Assembly (NCBI GenBank): GCA_910585535.1
Contig: CAJUFK010000021.1
Coordinates: forward strand, 1-36,455
Source: an uncultured Angelakisella sp.
GTDB lineage: Bacteria; Bacillota; Clostridia; Oscillospirales; Ruminococcaceae
Direction of reading: 5' to 3'
Length of the DNA: 36,455 bases
Notes under the pieces: generated by a model
The model's input: the letters and a program-made list of their open reading frames with translations, nothing else
Database searches by the model: none
Told to the model about the DNA's origin: nothing
Translations under genes and position numbers: made by a program
Shown here: positions 6,493-14,453 of the stretch, one piece after another
Layout: each line of letters begins with the position of its first letter
How positions within the stretch are numbered: the stretch's first letter is position 1

Positions 6493-8040
6493 TTACAGCG
6501 GAATATTTCCGTGCTTCTTCTTGGGGCGGTCGACACGCTTGCCGGCCAGGGCCTCGAAGGCGCTGATGACCCTTTTCCGGGTCTCGCCGGGGAGGATGAC
6601 ATCGTCCACATAGCCCCGGGCGGCGGCCACGTAGGGGTTCATCATGGCCTCCTGGTACTCCGCGATCTTTTCCTTCCGCTTGGCGGCGGGGTCGGCGGCG
6701 GCCTTGATTTCCTTGGAGAAGATGATGTTGGCGGCTCCGTCGGCCCCCATGACGGCGATCTCGGCGTCGGGCCAGGCGAACACCATATCAGCCCCCAGGT
6801 GCTTGGAACACATCCCGATGTAGGCCCCGCCGTAGGCTTTGCGGGTGATGACGGTGACCTTGGGGACGGTGGCCTCGCTGTAGGCGTAAAGCATTTTGGC
6901 CCCGTGGCGGATGATGCCCCCATGCTCCTGCTGGGTGCCGGGGAGGAAGCCGGGGACGTCCTCCAGGGTCAAGAGGGGGATATTGAAGCTGTCGCAGGTG
7001 CGGATGAACCGGGAGGCTTTGTCGGCGGCGTTGATGTCAAGGCAGCCGGCCATGGCCTTGGGCTGGCTGGCGATGACGCCGACGGACTTGCCGTTCAGGC
7101 GGATGAAGGCGGTGATGATGTTCCGGGCAAAATACTGCTGGTACTCCATCACCTCGCCGTTGTCGGCCAGAGTGCGGATGACGGCCATCATGTCGTAGGG
7201 CTTGTTGGGGCTTTCGGGCACGATGTCGTTGAGCAGGGCGTCCTCCCGGTTCAGGTCGTCGGCGCAGCCGTAGACCGGGGCGGGATCCAGGTTGTTCTGG
7301 GGCAGGTAGCTTAAAAGCTGGCGGATCTGGGCGATGCACTCGTCCTCGCTGTCGGCGGAGAAATGGGCGCAGCCGCTGGTGCCGTTGTGGGCCATGGAGC
7401 CGCCCAAAGACTCGGCGGTGACGTCCTCCCCGGTAACTGCCTTGATGACCTGGGGCCCGGTGATGAACATTTGGCCGGTGCCCTTGACCATAAAGATGAA
7501 ATCGGTGAGGGCGGGAGAGTAAACCGCCCCTCCGGCGCAAGGACCCATGATGACGCTGATCTGAGGGATAACCCCGGAGGCCATGGTGTTGTTGTAGAAG
7601 ATGCGGCCGTAGCCCGCCAGGGCGTCCACCCCTTCCTGAATGCGTGCGCCGCCGGAATCGTTGATGCAGATCATGGGGGCGCCCGCCTTGAGGGCGGCCT
7701 CCTGGGCCATGGCGATCTTGGCGGCGTGCATCTCCCCAAGACTGCCGCCGATGACGGTGAAGTCCTGGGCGGCGGCGTAGACCAGCCGCCCGTCGATGGT
7801 GCCGTAGCCGGTGACCACCCCTTCCCCGGGGGCCTCCTTTTTGTCCATGCCGAAGTTCTGGCAGCGGTGCTTGACGAAAAGCCCTGTCTCCACAAAGCTC
7901 CCCTCGTCAAAGAGCTTCACCAGCCGCTCCCGGGCGGTCTGCTTGCCGAGGCTGTGCTGTCTCTCGATGGCTTTCTCCCCGCCGCCCAGCCGCAGCCGGG
8001 CCTTGAGTTCCAGCAGTTCCTGCTGTTTTGCTGTTGCCAA
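6493..8040 (-). CDS. mmdA: Acyl-CoA carboxyltransferase (decarboxylase alpha) subunit
   Basis: This enzyme transfers the carboxyl group from (methyl)malonyl-CoA to biotin, the first step of the Na+ pump. It belongs to the PCC-beta/MmdA crotonase-fold family and its 515 residues are full length. Visible signatures include RERLVKLFDEGSFVE near the N-terminus, GGSLGEMHAAKI, GGARIQEGVDALAGYG and MGPCAGGAVYSPALTDF. In the C-terminal half are DVPGFLPGTQQEHGGIIRHG and GAYIGMCSKHLGAD, the two oxyanion-hole glycine regions. The start is a TTG at 8040 preceded by AGGAGGG at 7 bp spacing; no in-frame ATG fits. No biotin carboxylase gene is present, which argues for decarboxylation and not acyl-CoA carboxylation. 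Here malonyl-CoA is the inferred substrate. Confidence 0.93.
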   Translation of the reverse strand: MATAKQQELLELKARLRLGGGEKAIERQHSLGKQTARERLVKLFDEGSFVETGLFVKHRCQNFGMDKKEAPGEGVVTGYGTIDGRLVYAAAQDFTVIGGSLGEMHAAKIAMAQEAALKAGAPMICINDSGGARIQEGVDALAGYGRIFYNNTMASGVIPQISVIMGPCAGGAVYSPALTDFIFMVKGTGQMFITGPQVIKAVTGEDVTAESLGGSMAHNGTSGCAHFSADSEDECIAQIRQLLSYLPQNNLDPAPVYGCADDLNREDALLNDIVPESPNKPYDMMAVIRTLADNGEVMEYQQYFARNIITAFIRLNGKSVGVIASQPKAMAGCLDINAADKASRFIRTCDSFNIPLLTLEDVPGFLPGTQQEHGGIIRHGAKMLYAYSEATVPKVTVITRKAYGGAYIGMCSKHLGADMVFAWPDAEIAVMGADGAANIIFSKEIKAAADPAAKRKEKIAEYQEAMMNPYVAAARGYVDDVILPGETRKRVISAFEALAGKRVDRPKKKHGNIPL

Positions 8041-8065
8041 TTCCTATCCCTCCTGTTTCTTTTGG

Positions 8066-8100
8066 GGCCGCCTCGCGCCCCTTTCCAGCGCAGGGCGGCC
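8066..8100 (-). promoter_or_regulatory. Intercistronic hairpin between mdcA and mmdA
   Basis: GGCCGCCCTGCGC pairs with GGCGCGAGGCGGCC on the minus-strand transcript, within the 74-bp gap that is the largest in this operon. No T-run follows, so it is not an obvious terminator. A role in mRNA processing or stability, letting the CoA-transferase and the pump be made in different amounts, is an inference. Confidence 0.45.
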
Positions 8101-8114
8101 TGTTGGTTACGATA

Positions 8115-9755
8115 TTATTCCGGCTTCTTTTGGAAGCGGGCAGGTACTTGATACAGACCGCCGGAGATCTTGGAGATCTCCTCCAGACTCTTCGCGGCCA
8201 GCAGGTCCTTATTGGCGGCCTCGGGGCTGATGGCCAGATCCTGGGGATAAGCCACCTGGCCGGCCTTACGCATGGCCTTGATCTCCGCCTCGCTCACCAG
8301 GTCGCCGATGGGGGTGCCCTGGGCTACTGCCCCCAGGAGACGGGCCCGTTCCTCGGCGTTTTGGGCCTGGTACAGGTAGGCGATGCCCTGTTCGGTGACC
8401 ACGTGGGTGACGTCCTCGCCGTAGACCATGACAGGGGCCCCCGCCATGCCGGCCTTCTTGCCGATGTCCACGGCGTCCAGCACCGGCACGAAGCCGGGGC
8501 CAAATTTGCTGCGGCTCTTCATCATCTGGACCACTAGCTTGCGGCCGGAAGCCAGGGATCCCGCCACAGGGGCGCCCATGTCGCCCCAGGCTTTGGTGCT
8601 GTGCCGGCGGCCGCCGGTGTTGTTGCCCATGTTAGGCGCGCCGCCGTAACCACTGAGCCGCCCGTTGGTAACGGTGGAGGAGTTGCCGGCGTAGTCCATC
8701 TGGAGGGTGCCTCCCAGGAATAGATCCATGCCATAGAGGCCGGCGATCTGGGCCACCGCCCGGTTGGAGCGCAGGGCTCCGTCGGGCCCGGTGAAAAAGA
8801 TGTCGGGGCGGGCGGCGGTGTACCGGTCCATCCCCAGCTCTCCGCCAAAGGCGCAGACCTGTTTTACCCAGCCGTCCTCGATGGCAGGGATGAGGGTGGG
8901 ATGGGGGTTCAGCACCCAGTGGGTGCAGATCTGGCCCTTGAGGCCCAGGAAGTTTCCGAAGGTGGGCAGCAGCAGCTCGATGGCCGCCCCGTTGTAGCCG
9001 ATGCCGTGGTTGAGGCTCTTGACCTGGTGCTTCGCGTAGATGCCCTTGATGACCATCATCCCCATGAGGATGTGGGCATCCTGGATCTTGGCGGGATCCC
9101 GGGTGAAGAGGGGCTCCATGGGATAGGGCTCGCTGGCCTTTACGACGTAATCCACCCAGCCGCCGGGGATGTCCACCCGGGGAAGATCTTTGCTGTTCAC
9201 AATGTCGTTGACCTGGGCAATGACGATGCCGTTCTTAAAGGCGGCGGCCTCGGTGAGCATGGGGGTTTCCTCGGTGTTGTAGCCGGTGTAAAGGTTGCCG
9301 TCCTTGTCCGCCCGGTCGGCGGCAATGAGACAGATATGGGGGGTCAGATCCACATACAGCCGTCCATACAGCTCCAGGTAGGTGTGAATGGCCCCGATCC
9401 GAAGCTTTTCGTCCGCCAGCATCTGGGCCAGGCGCAGGCTCTGCACCCCGGCGAAGGCGAAGTTCAATTCTTCGGCAATCCCCTTTTCAAAGAGATCCAA
9501 ATGCTCGTCCCGGGAGATGGAGGGGATGATCATGTTGAGGTTATGTACCTTCCCCGGGTCCACCTGGGCCAAAGCGCCGGCCAGGAAAGCCGCCTGCTTT
9601 TGGTTGCAGCCCTCCAGCACCACCCGGTCCCCGGGCCGGATAACCTCCTCCAGGAAGGGGACGATCTCCGGGGTGGATACCACCTTTCCATTGGCGTACC
9701 GCTTCCCTGCGTCCATTCTTTCCCGCTTGGATCTTCGCTCGTTGTCCCAAACCAT
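8115..9755 (-). CDS. mdcA: Malonate CoA-transferase (malonate decarboxylase alpha-subunit family)
   Basis: In classical malonate decarboxylases MdcA/MadA swaps acetyl for malonyl on an acyl carrier protein, and isolated MdcA can use CoA as acceptor. The 546-residue product is full length and strongly family-like: GDRVVLEGCNQKQAAFLAGAL, AIHTYLELYGRLYVDLTPH and NTEETPMLTEAAAFKNG near the middle. Downstream come LNHGIGYNGAAIELLLPT, NPHPTLIPAIEDGWVKQV, FFTGPDGALRSNRA and QMDYAGNSSTVTNG, then YGEDVTHVVTEQGIA. The start ATG at 9755 (MVWDNERRSK) follows AAAGGAGA at 8 bp and aligns with the family N-terminus. No ACP (mdcC/madE), MdcB, MdcG or MdcH gene is present, so it probably makes malonyl-CoA directly for the pump encoded behind it. 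Confidence 0.9.
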   Translation of the reverse strand: MVWDNERRSKRERMDAGKRYANGKVVSTPEIVPFLEEVIRPGDRVVLEGCNQKQAAFLAGALAQVDPGKVHNLNMIIPSISRDEHLDLFEKGIAEELNFAFAGVQSLRLAQMLADEKLRIGAIHTYLELYGRLYVDLTPHICLIAADRADKDGNLYTGYNTEETPMLTEAAAFKNGIVIAQVNDIVNSKDLPRVDIPGGWVDYVVKASEPYPMEPLFTRDPAKIQDAHILMGMMVIKGIYAKHQVKSLNHGIGYNGAAIELLLPTFGNFLGLKGQICTHWVLNPHPTLIPAIEDGWVKQVCAFGGELGMDRYTAARPDIFFTGPDGALRSNRAVAQIAGLYGMDLFLGGTLQMDYAGNSSTVTNGRLSGYGGAPNMGNNTGGRRHSTKAWGDMGAPVAGSLASGRKLVVQMMKSRSKFGPGFVPVLDAVDIGKKAGMAGAPVMVYGEDVTHVVTEQGIAYLYQAQNAEERARLLGAVAQGTPIGDLVSEAEIKAMRKAGQVAYPQDLAISPEAANKDLLAAKSLEEISKISGGLYQVPARFQKKPE

Positions 9756-9857
9756 CTGCCATGTCTCCTTTCTTTGATCGAGGCGGTGTTCCCGCCATAA
9801 TTTAAGGGAATTAAGTGACCTAACCGAGTCTGATAAAAATTTGTTTTTCTGCCCCCT

Positions 9858-9887
9858 ATAATACCATTGACTTTCGATAGCGTCCAA
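9858..9887 (-). promoter_or_regulatory. Promoter of the mdcA-mmdADCB operon
   Basis: On the minus strand TTGGAC (9882-9887) and TATTAT (9858-9863) are separated by 18 bp, with TGG just before the -10. It faces and overlaps the lysR promoter. The predicted start is near 9851, about 95 nt before the mdcA ATG. Confidence 0.55.
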
Positions 9888-9895
9888 TATATAAT
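9867..9895 (+). promoter_or_regulatory. Promoter of the lysR-type gene
   Basis: TTGACT (9867-9872) and TATAAT (9890-9895) are 17 bp apart, a near-consensus sigma-A promoter. It overlaps the divergent mdcA promoter, an arrangement typical of LysR autoregulation. Confidence 0.65.
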
Positions 9896-9916
9896 TTGAT
9901 ACATACAAATATCAAA
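9895..9916. promoter_or_regulatory. Candidate LysR operator (dyad)
   Basis: TTTGATA - 8 bp - TATCAAA forms a perfect 7-bp dyad. Its centre is about 55 bp upstream of the predicted mdcA start and just downstream of the lysR -10. That suits activation of mdcA with repression of lysR. The role is inferred from position and symmetry. Confidence 0.5.
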
Positions 9917-9946
9917 AATGATATTAAAAGGAGGGGCGTTTTTTCC

Positions 9947-10834
9947 ATGATGGACCTGCATTCGCTTTTATACTTCAAGAAGGTGGCGGAACTTCAGCAT
10001 CTCACCCGGGCAGCGGAGGAGCTTCGGGTGGCCCAGCCCTCTCTCAGCCGGACCATTGCGAGCCTGGAGGCGGATCTGGGAGTAAAGCTGTTTGACCGGG
10101 TGGGCAAGGGTATTGTCCTCAACCGCAACGGCGCCATCCTGCTGCGGCACACCAACAACGCCCTTCGAGAGCTGGAGGACGCCCGGGCGGAACTGTCGGA
10201 CCAGGAGGCGGAGGGGAACCGTACGGTGACCATCTCCCTTTTTGCCGCCAGTAAGCTGTTCCCCCAGCTGATCTCCGCTTTTAAGGCGGAGTACCCGTCC
10301 ATTCGTCTCCGGCTGGCCCAGAATGACCTTCGGAACCAAGGGGACGGGGAACAGGAGCGGGACATCGCCATCTTCTCCTCGGTACAGCCCGCTGCGGGGG
10401 AAAACGAACGGGTCCTCATTGAAGAAGAGCTACTCCTGGCCCTCCCCGAGGGCAGTCCCCTGGCCAGTCAGCGTGTGCTGCCCCTTTCCGATGCGGCGGA
10501 GATGGAGTTTATCTGTCTGTATAAGGGCAAAAGCCTGCGGACCATCACCGACCTGTACTGCCGGATGGCGGGCTTTTCTCCCAAGGTGGTGCTGGAGTGC
10601 GACAGCCCGGAGACGGTGCGGGAACTGATCTGCGCCGGAATGGGCATCTCCTTTGTCCCCTCTATTACCTGGCGGGGGATGGACACCCGGAACATCGTCC
10701 TGCGCCGCCTTTCCGCCCCGGACTGCAAGCGGTACATCAACCTCAGCTGGCGAAAAAAAGGATACCTCTCCCCGGCAGTGATCCTTTTCCGGGATTTCGT
10801 CCAGGATTATTTCGCGGTCCTCGCCCAGAAGTGA
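9947..10834 (+). CDS. LysR-family regulator of the malonate locus
   Basis: This 295-residue LysR-type regulator has an N-terminal winged helix-turn-helix (HSLLYFKKVAELQHLTRAAE, then AQPSLSRTIASLEADLGVKL, then FDRVGKGIVLNRNG). From about residue 90 follow the two-lobed effector domain with AASKLFPQLISAFKAEYP and ELICAGMGISFVP. It is transcribed divergently from mdcA and lies directly upstream of madLM, so it most likely senses malonate or malonyl-CoA and activates both units, as MdcR-type regulators do. That role is inference from position. The ATG at 9947 follows AAAGGAGGGG at 10 bp; the next codon is also ATG. A strong terminator separates it from madL. Confidence 0.88.
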   Translation: MMDLHSLLYFKKVAELQHLTRAAEELRVAQPSLSRTIASLEADLGVKLFDRVGKGIVLNRNGAILLRHTNNALRELEDARAELSDQEAEGNRTVTISLFAASKLFPQLISAFKAEYPSIRLRLAQNDLRNQGDGEQERDIAIFSSVQPAAGENERVLIEEELLLALPEGSPLASQRVLPLSDAAEMEFICLYKGKSLRTITDLYCRMAGFSPKVVLECDSPETVRELICAGMGISFVPSITWRGMDTRNIVLRRLSAPDCKRYINLSWRKKGYLSPAVILFRDFVQDYFAVLAQK

Positions 10835-10846
10835 CCCATTCAAAAT

Positions 10847-10897
10847 AAAAGCCCCGCCTCTCTCCTCCCTGTCCTGGGAAGAAGAGGCGGGGCTTTT
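10847..10897. terminator. Bidirectional rho-independent terminator after lysR
   Basis: AAAAGCCCCGCCTCT pairs perfectly with AGAGGCGGGGCTTTT across a 21-nt loop. It lies 13 bp after the LysR stop codon and isolates lysR from madLM. Confidence 0.85.
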
Positions 10898-10949
10898 GCC
10901 TGCGAATTTCAATAACATTCAGAGTATTATTGATTAACAAAAAATATAT

Positions 10950-10978
10950 TTCACATCATGTATTTTTAGTGTTACGAT
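10950..10978 (+). promoter_or_regulatory. Candidate promoter of madLM
   Basis: TTCACA (10950-10955) and TACGAT (10973-10978) are 17 bp apart in an AT-rich region between the lysR terminator and madL. The match to consensus is moderate. An alternative TTGATT at 10930 lacks a well-spaced -10. Confidence 0.4.
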
Positions 10979-11054
10979 ATTAACAAATTCATCGGGGGAC
11001 GGCAGGAAAAGGAATGGATTTTGCCGGTTCCCTGGAAAGGAAGGGTTTTCCAAA

Positions 11055-11417
11055 ATGGGTGTGTATGGTTTTGGGCTGATCGGGGCGTTTATGTTTGCCG
11101 GCTGCTTGCTGGGGAATCTGCTGGGAAATGCCCTGGGGCTGGGCAGTGATGTAGGAGGCGTGGGCTTTTCCATGGTCTTTCTCATCCTCTTCCAGATCTG
11201 GCTGGAAAAGAAAGGGAAAACACTGAACAAGGCGACAGAGGGGGGCATCCAGTTCCTTTCCGGCCTTTACATCCCGGTGGTGGTGGCCATGTCCATGAAC
11301 CAGGACGTTTTTTCCGCTTTGGCCCACGGGCTGGTCCCGGTGCTTTCCGGCGCCTTGGCAGTGGTCATCAGCCTGCTGGCGATCCCTTTGATCCACCGGC
11401 TGTTCGTCAAGAAGTGA
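11055..11417 (+). CDS. madL: Malonate transporter subunit MadL
   Basis: MadL and MadM together form the malonate:Na+ symporter first described in Malonomonas rubra. This 120-residue protein is nearly all hydrophobic, with about four membrane segments: YGFGLIGAFMFAGCLLGNLL, a segment near GGVGFSMVFLILF, LYIPVVVAMSMNQDVFSAL and SGALAVVISLLAIPLI. The family's NQDVFxAL motif is present. The ATG at 11055 follows AAAGGAAGG at a slightly long spacing. madM begins 14 bp after its stop codon. It supplies malonate, with Na+ taken up that the decarboxylase pump re-exports. Confidence 0.92.
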   Translation: MGVYGFGLIGAFMFAGCLLGNLLGNALGLGSDVGGVGFSMVFLILFQIWLEKKGKTLNKATEGGIQFLSGLYIPVVVAMSMNQDVFSALAHGLVPVLSGALAVVISLLAIPLIHRLFVKK

Positions 11418-11431
11418 GGAGGTAGTGCATC

Positions 11432-12259
11432 ATGGAAATCTTTGCAAAAATGGCGGCCTCTTATGGCCTGGTAGGTTCCTTTATTCTGGTCACGGTGGTG
11501 ATGCTGGCCGGTTACTCCCTGGCCAATCTCCTCCATCAAAAGCGGATGGGCGCCGCTTTCTCCATTCTTCTGGCCCTGGTGGTGGCCTGGATCGGGGGGA
11601 TGATCTCCCACGGGCAGCAGGCGGCCTACGGCGCGGAACTCATCACCAGCGTCACCCACGGCATCACCGACGTGAAGTTTATTACCCAAAGCGGTTCCGC
11701 TCTGGCGGTCTTTGGTGGGATCGGCGTCCTTGGGGGCGGTATGATGCGGGACTACACCATCATCTCCACCGCCTGGGGGGTCAAGGGGGAGAACATTGTC
11801 AAGGCCGGCGCCGCCGGCTTCATCGCCCTGATCCTGGGGCTGCTCATCTCCTACCTCAGCGGGGTTGGTATTGGCTACGCCTTTGGCTACCGGGATCCCT
11901 ATGAGCTGGCCACCATCGGCGCCGGGGTGCAGACCTTTGTGGTGGGGCCGGTCACCGGCACGGCCTTTGGCGTTGGATCCGATGTCATCGCCCTTTCCAT
12001 CGCGGCAGGGGTGGTCAAGTCGGTGGTGGTAATGATCCTTGCCCCTCTTCTGGCCAACAAGATCGGCCTGAAGGACCCCTCCTCCGCCATGATCTTCGGC
12101 GGTCTGATGGGGACCACCTCCGGCGTCGCCGGCGGGCTGGCAGCGGTGGACGCCGCTCTGGTGCCCTATGGGGCGATGGTGGCGACCTTCTACACCGGAC
12201 TGGGGTGTTTGCTGACGCCGACGGTGCTTGCGAATGTTACAGCGGCGATCATCCACTAA
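11432..12259 (+). CDS. madM: Malonate transporter subunit MadM
   Basis: This is the larger subunit of the malonate:Na+ symporter, 275 residues with roughly eight to ten membrane segments. Recognisable conserved stretches are DVKFITQSGSALAVFGGIGV, LGGGMMRDYTIISTAWGV, GPVTGTAFGVGSDVIALSIA and GGLMGTTSGVAGGLAAVDA. The ATG at 11432 follows GAGGAGGTAG. The gene ends the plus-strand unit and no terminator is evident directly after it. Its presence is the strongest evidence that the decarboxylase complex on the other side of lysR handles malonate and not methylmalonate or glutaconate. Confidence 0.93.
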   Translation: MEIFAKMAASYGLVGSFILVTVVMLAGYSLANLLHQKRMGAAFSILLALVVAWIGGMISHGQQAAYGAELITSVTHGITDVKFITQSGSALAVFGGIGVLGGGMMRDYTIISTAWGVKGENIVKAGAAGFIALILGLLISYLSGVGIGYAFGYRDPYELATIGAGVQTFVVGPVTGTAFGVGSDVIALSIAAGVVKSVVVMILAPLLANKIGLKDPSSAMIFGGLMGTTSGVAGGLAAVDAALVPYGAMVATFYTGLGCLLTPTVLANVTAAIIH

Positions 12260-12535
12260 AAGGCAATTCCATATGGACGCCCGCCGGACTGGGCAGGGGC
12301 TTGGAGGACGCACCAGTCATATGGCGCTGGTCAATGTCCCCAGGATGAAGCTCCAACTTCTCCATAAGCAGCTCTTTTTCATCGGGGATGATGATGCTCT
12401 CGGTGTTCTTTTTCAGCCGGATCAGCGAGCCGGTTTCCAGAAAGTCTTACCGGCCATCCGCCAGATAAAAAGCCATGTCACCCAGGGAGAAGCAGCAGAG
12501 ACCATGTTTTTTGCAAATACATAGGATTTTGATAG
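12260..12535 (-). other. Gene-free stretch with a possible degenerate coding remnant
   Basis: No intact gene is seen between madM and the aldolase terminator. On the minus strand, a frame with one in-frame stop reads LGDMAFYLADGR, then DFLETGSLIRLKKNTES, then IIIPDEKELLMEKLELHPGD. This looks protein-like and could be a decayed gene, but the family is not recognised. Confidence 0.25.
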
Positions 12536-12540
12536 AAAAC

Positions 12541-12576
12541 GAAGGAGTGACAGGAATTTGATCCCGTCACTCCTTC
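12541..12576 (-). terminator. Terminator of the sugar-acid operon
   Basis: GAAGGAGTGAC pairs with GTCACTCCTTC over a 14-nt loop; on the minus strand the stem is followed by GTTTTCT. It lies 46 bp past the aldolase stop codon at 12622. Confidence 0.65.
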
Positions 12577-12621
12577 TTGGAATTCTGCATTTATAATGGA
12601 TCGCGTAGCTCTTTCCGGCTG

Positions 12622-13257
12622 TTATCCGGCATATCCGGCTGCCTGCTCCACGAAAGACCGAACATAGGCGGCACAGGCCTCCCAGTCACCGGCAGCTACG
12701 GCCTCCTTGGGCATCAAGCTGCTGGCCAGGCCAACGCCAAGGCACCCGGCTTCCAAAAAGCGGCGGATATTACCTGGGCTGACGCCTCCAATCGCCACAT
12801 AGCTCGTTCCGTCAAAAGGTCCTTTTAGATCCTTTACATAGGATAGGGGCATACTTCCGGCGGGAAACAGCTTCAGCGTTCGATAGCCAAATTCCAGGCT
12901 GGTCGCAATGTCAGAAGGCGTGAGTACACCGGGAAGCAGCTTGACATTATTCCTGGCACAGTATTCAAACACGTCCAGCGGAGTACCGGGTGTCAGCAAG
13001 AACTGTGCGCCTGCATCCAATGCCCTCTTGCACAGTTCCACTGTGACGGAGGTTCCGCCGCCTACCAGGCAGCGATCCCCCAGGCGGCTTCGCAGTAAGG
13101 AGATCTGCTTCAGTGCGTCCGGGCTGTTGAGGGCAACCTCAAAGAAGGAACAGCCACCGGCCACCGCTGCCTCGGCATAATCCACTGTTTTTTCCAGGGG
13201 AACGTTCCGCAGGATACCCAGGATCGGGTTGTGAGCTACAATATCGTGCATATCCAT
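12622..13257 (-). CDS. 2-dehydro-3-deoxy-phosphogluconate/galactonate aldolase
   Basis: This class I KDPG/KDPGal aldolase splits 2-keto-3-deoxy-6-phospho-sugar acids into pyruvate and glyceraldehyde 3-phosphate. The 211-residue length is typical. The catalytic Glu sits in GGCSFFEVALNSPDA (about residue 41) and the phosphate/substrate loops are VGGGTSVT and LLTPGTPLDV. The Schiff-base Lys is in YRTLKLFPAG (about residue 130), and AIGGVSPGN contributes the phosphate site. It is the last gene of the cluster, 15 bp after the dehydratase. The Eda and DgoA subtypes are not separable by eye; the DgoD-like neighbour favours the galactonate form. The ATG at 13257 follows AAGGGAG. Confidence 0.88.
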   Translation of the reverse strand: MDMHDIVAHNPILGILRNVPLEKTVDYAEAAVAGGCSFFEVALNSPDALKQISLLRSRLGDRCLVGGGTSVTVELCKRALDAGAQFLLTPGTPLDVFEYCARNNVKLLPGVLTPSDIATSLEFGYRTLKLFPAGSMPLSYVKDLKGPFDGTSYVAIGGVSPGNIRRFLEAGCLGVGLASSLMPKEAVAAGDWEACAAYVRSFVEQAAGYAG

Positions 13258-13272
13258 ACGCGCGCTCCCTTC

Positions 13273-14418
13273 TTACCATTCCGCCATGGTGCCGTCATAA
13301 TTTCTCCACTTAGGATTTGTCCAATGGAGCCCCTGAGCGGAAACCTCCTTCACCATGTCCTCATCGATCTCCAGCCCCAGGCCAGGCCGGGTGGGCACAT
13401 CCACGTAGCCATCCTTATACTGGAAGATCTCTTTGTTTTGTACAAAATCCAGCAGGTCAAAGGATTTGTTGTAATGGATGCCCAAGCTCTGCTCCTGGAT
13501 AAAAACATTGGGAGAGCATACATCCACCTGGAGCGTGGCCGCCAGAGCGATCGGACCGTAGGGGGCGTGGGGGGCGGCTGCCATATCAAAGGCCTCCGCC
13601 ATCGCTATGATCTTCCGCATTTCCAGGATACCGCCCACCAGAGCCACATCCGGCTGGATCACATCGATTACGCCTTGACGGAAGATGTTTTTATACTGCC
13701 AGCGGCTTACCAGCCGTTCCCCGGTGGCCAGCGGCGTGGACACATGGGCAGCGACCTCTTGGAAGGCCTCCTCGTTCTCCGGCAGAACTACCTCCTCCAA
13801 AAACATCAGTCGGTAGGGCTCCAGCTCATGGGCCAGCACCTTTGCCATCGGCTTATGTACCCGCCCGTGAAAGTCCACACCGATACCAAAATCGGGGCCG
13901 CAAGCCTCCCGGATGGAGGCCACCCGGTCCACCACCGCCTGAAGCTTATCAAAGGTGTCGATATAGTGCAGCTCCTCTGTGGCGTTCATCTTTATCGCGT
14001 CGAATCCCATTTTTTTGCGCTCTAAGGCTGCGCTGGCCACATCGGACGGCCGGTCGCCGCCGACCCAGGAATACACCTTGATCCGGTCCCGGGCCCGGCC
14101 GCCGAGAAGCTCGTAAACTGGGACGCCCAGGGCCTTTCCCTTGATGTCCCATAGGGCCATTTCCAGGCCGGAAACGACCGTGCCGTTGATAGGGCCTCCC
14201 CGAAAGAAGGATTTGTACATCTCCTGCCAAAGCCGTTCGATCTCAAAGGGGTCCCGACCCAGCAGGTAAGCCCCCATCTCCTTGGCTCCGGCCACAACGG
14301 TCTCCGTCTTTGTGCCGGAAACCATTTCGCCCCAGCCCTCAAGTCCCTCGTCGGTGGAGATCTTGACAAAGATCCAGCGGGGCTTTACCTCATATACCGA
14401 AATTCCCGAAATTTTCAT
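13273..14418 (-). CDS. dgoD: D-galactonate dehydratase family enzyme (enolase superfamily)
   Basis: The 381-residue product aligns end to end with E. coli DgoD (382 residues), which dehydrates D-galactonate to 2-keto-3-deoxygalactonate. Shared stretches include PRWIFVKISTDEGLEGWGE, VYSWVGGDRPSDV, GVDFHGRVHKPMAKVLAHEL and APHAPYGPIALAATLQVD, with QEQSLGIHYNKSFDLLDFV near the end. Metal ligands and catalytic residues fall at DFHGR (Asp and His), FLEEVVL (Glu), TGERLVSR (Glu) and APHAP (His). The start is ATG 14418 behind AGGAGGTGCAGG; the open frame upstream is not conserved. If the PTS phosphorylates the incoming acid, the real substrate would be a phospho-galactonate-like compound, an unusual use of this family. 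Confidence 0.88.
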   Translation of the reverse strand: MKISGISVYEVKPRWIFVKISTDEGLEGWGEMVSGTKTETVVAGAKEMGAYLLGRDPFEIERLWQEMYKSFFRGGPINGTVVSGLEMALWDIKGKALGVPVYELLGGRARDRIKVYSWVGGDRPSDVASAALERKKMGFDAIKMNATEELHYIDTFDKLQAVVDRVASIREACGPDFGIGVDFHGRVHKPMAKVLAHELEPYRLMFLEEVVLPENEEAFQEVAAHVSTPLATGERLVSRWQYKNIFRQGVIDVIQPDVALVGGILEMRKIIAMAEAFDMAAAPHAPYGPIALAATLQVDVCSPNVFIQEQSLGIHYNKSFDLLDFVQNKEIFQYKDGYVDVPTRPGLGLEIDEDMVKEVSAQGLHWTNPKWRNYDGTMAEW

Positions 14419-14453
14419 CCTGCACCTCCTGCTCATTACAAGCCTTGCCCAAA

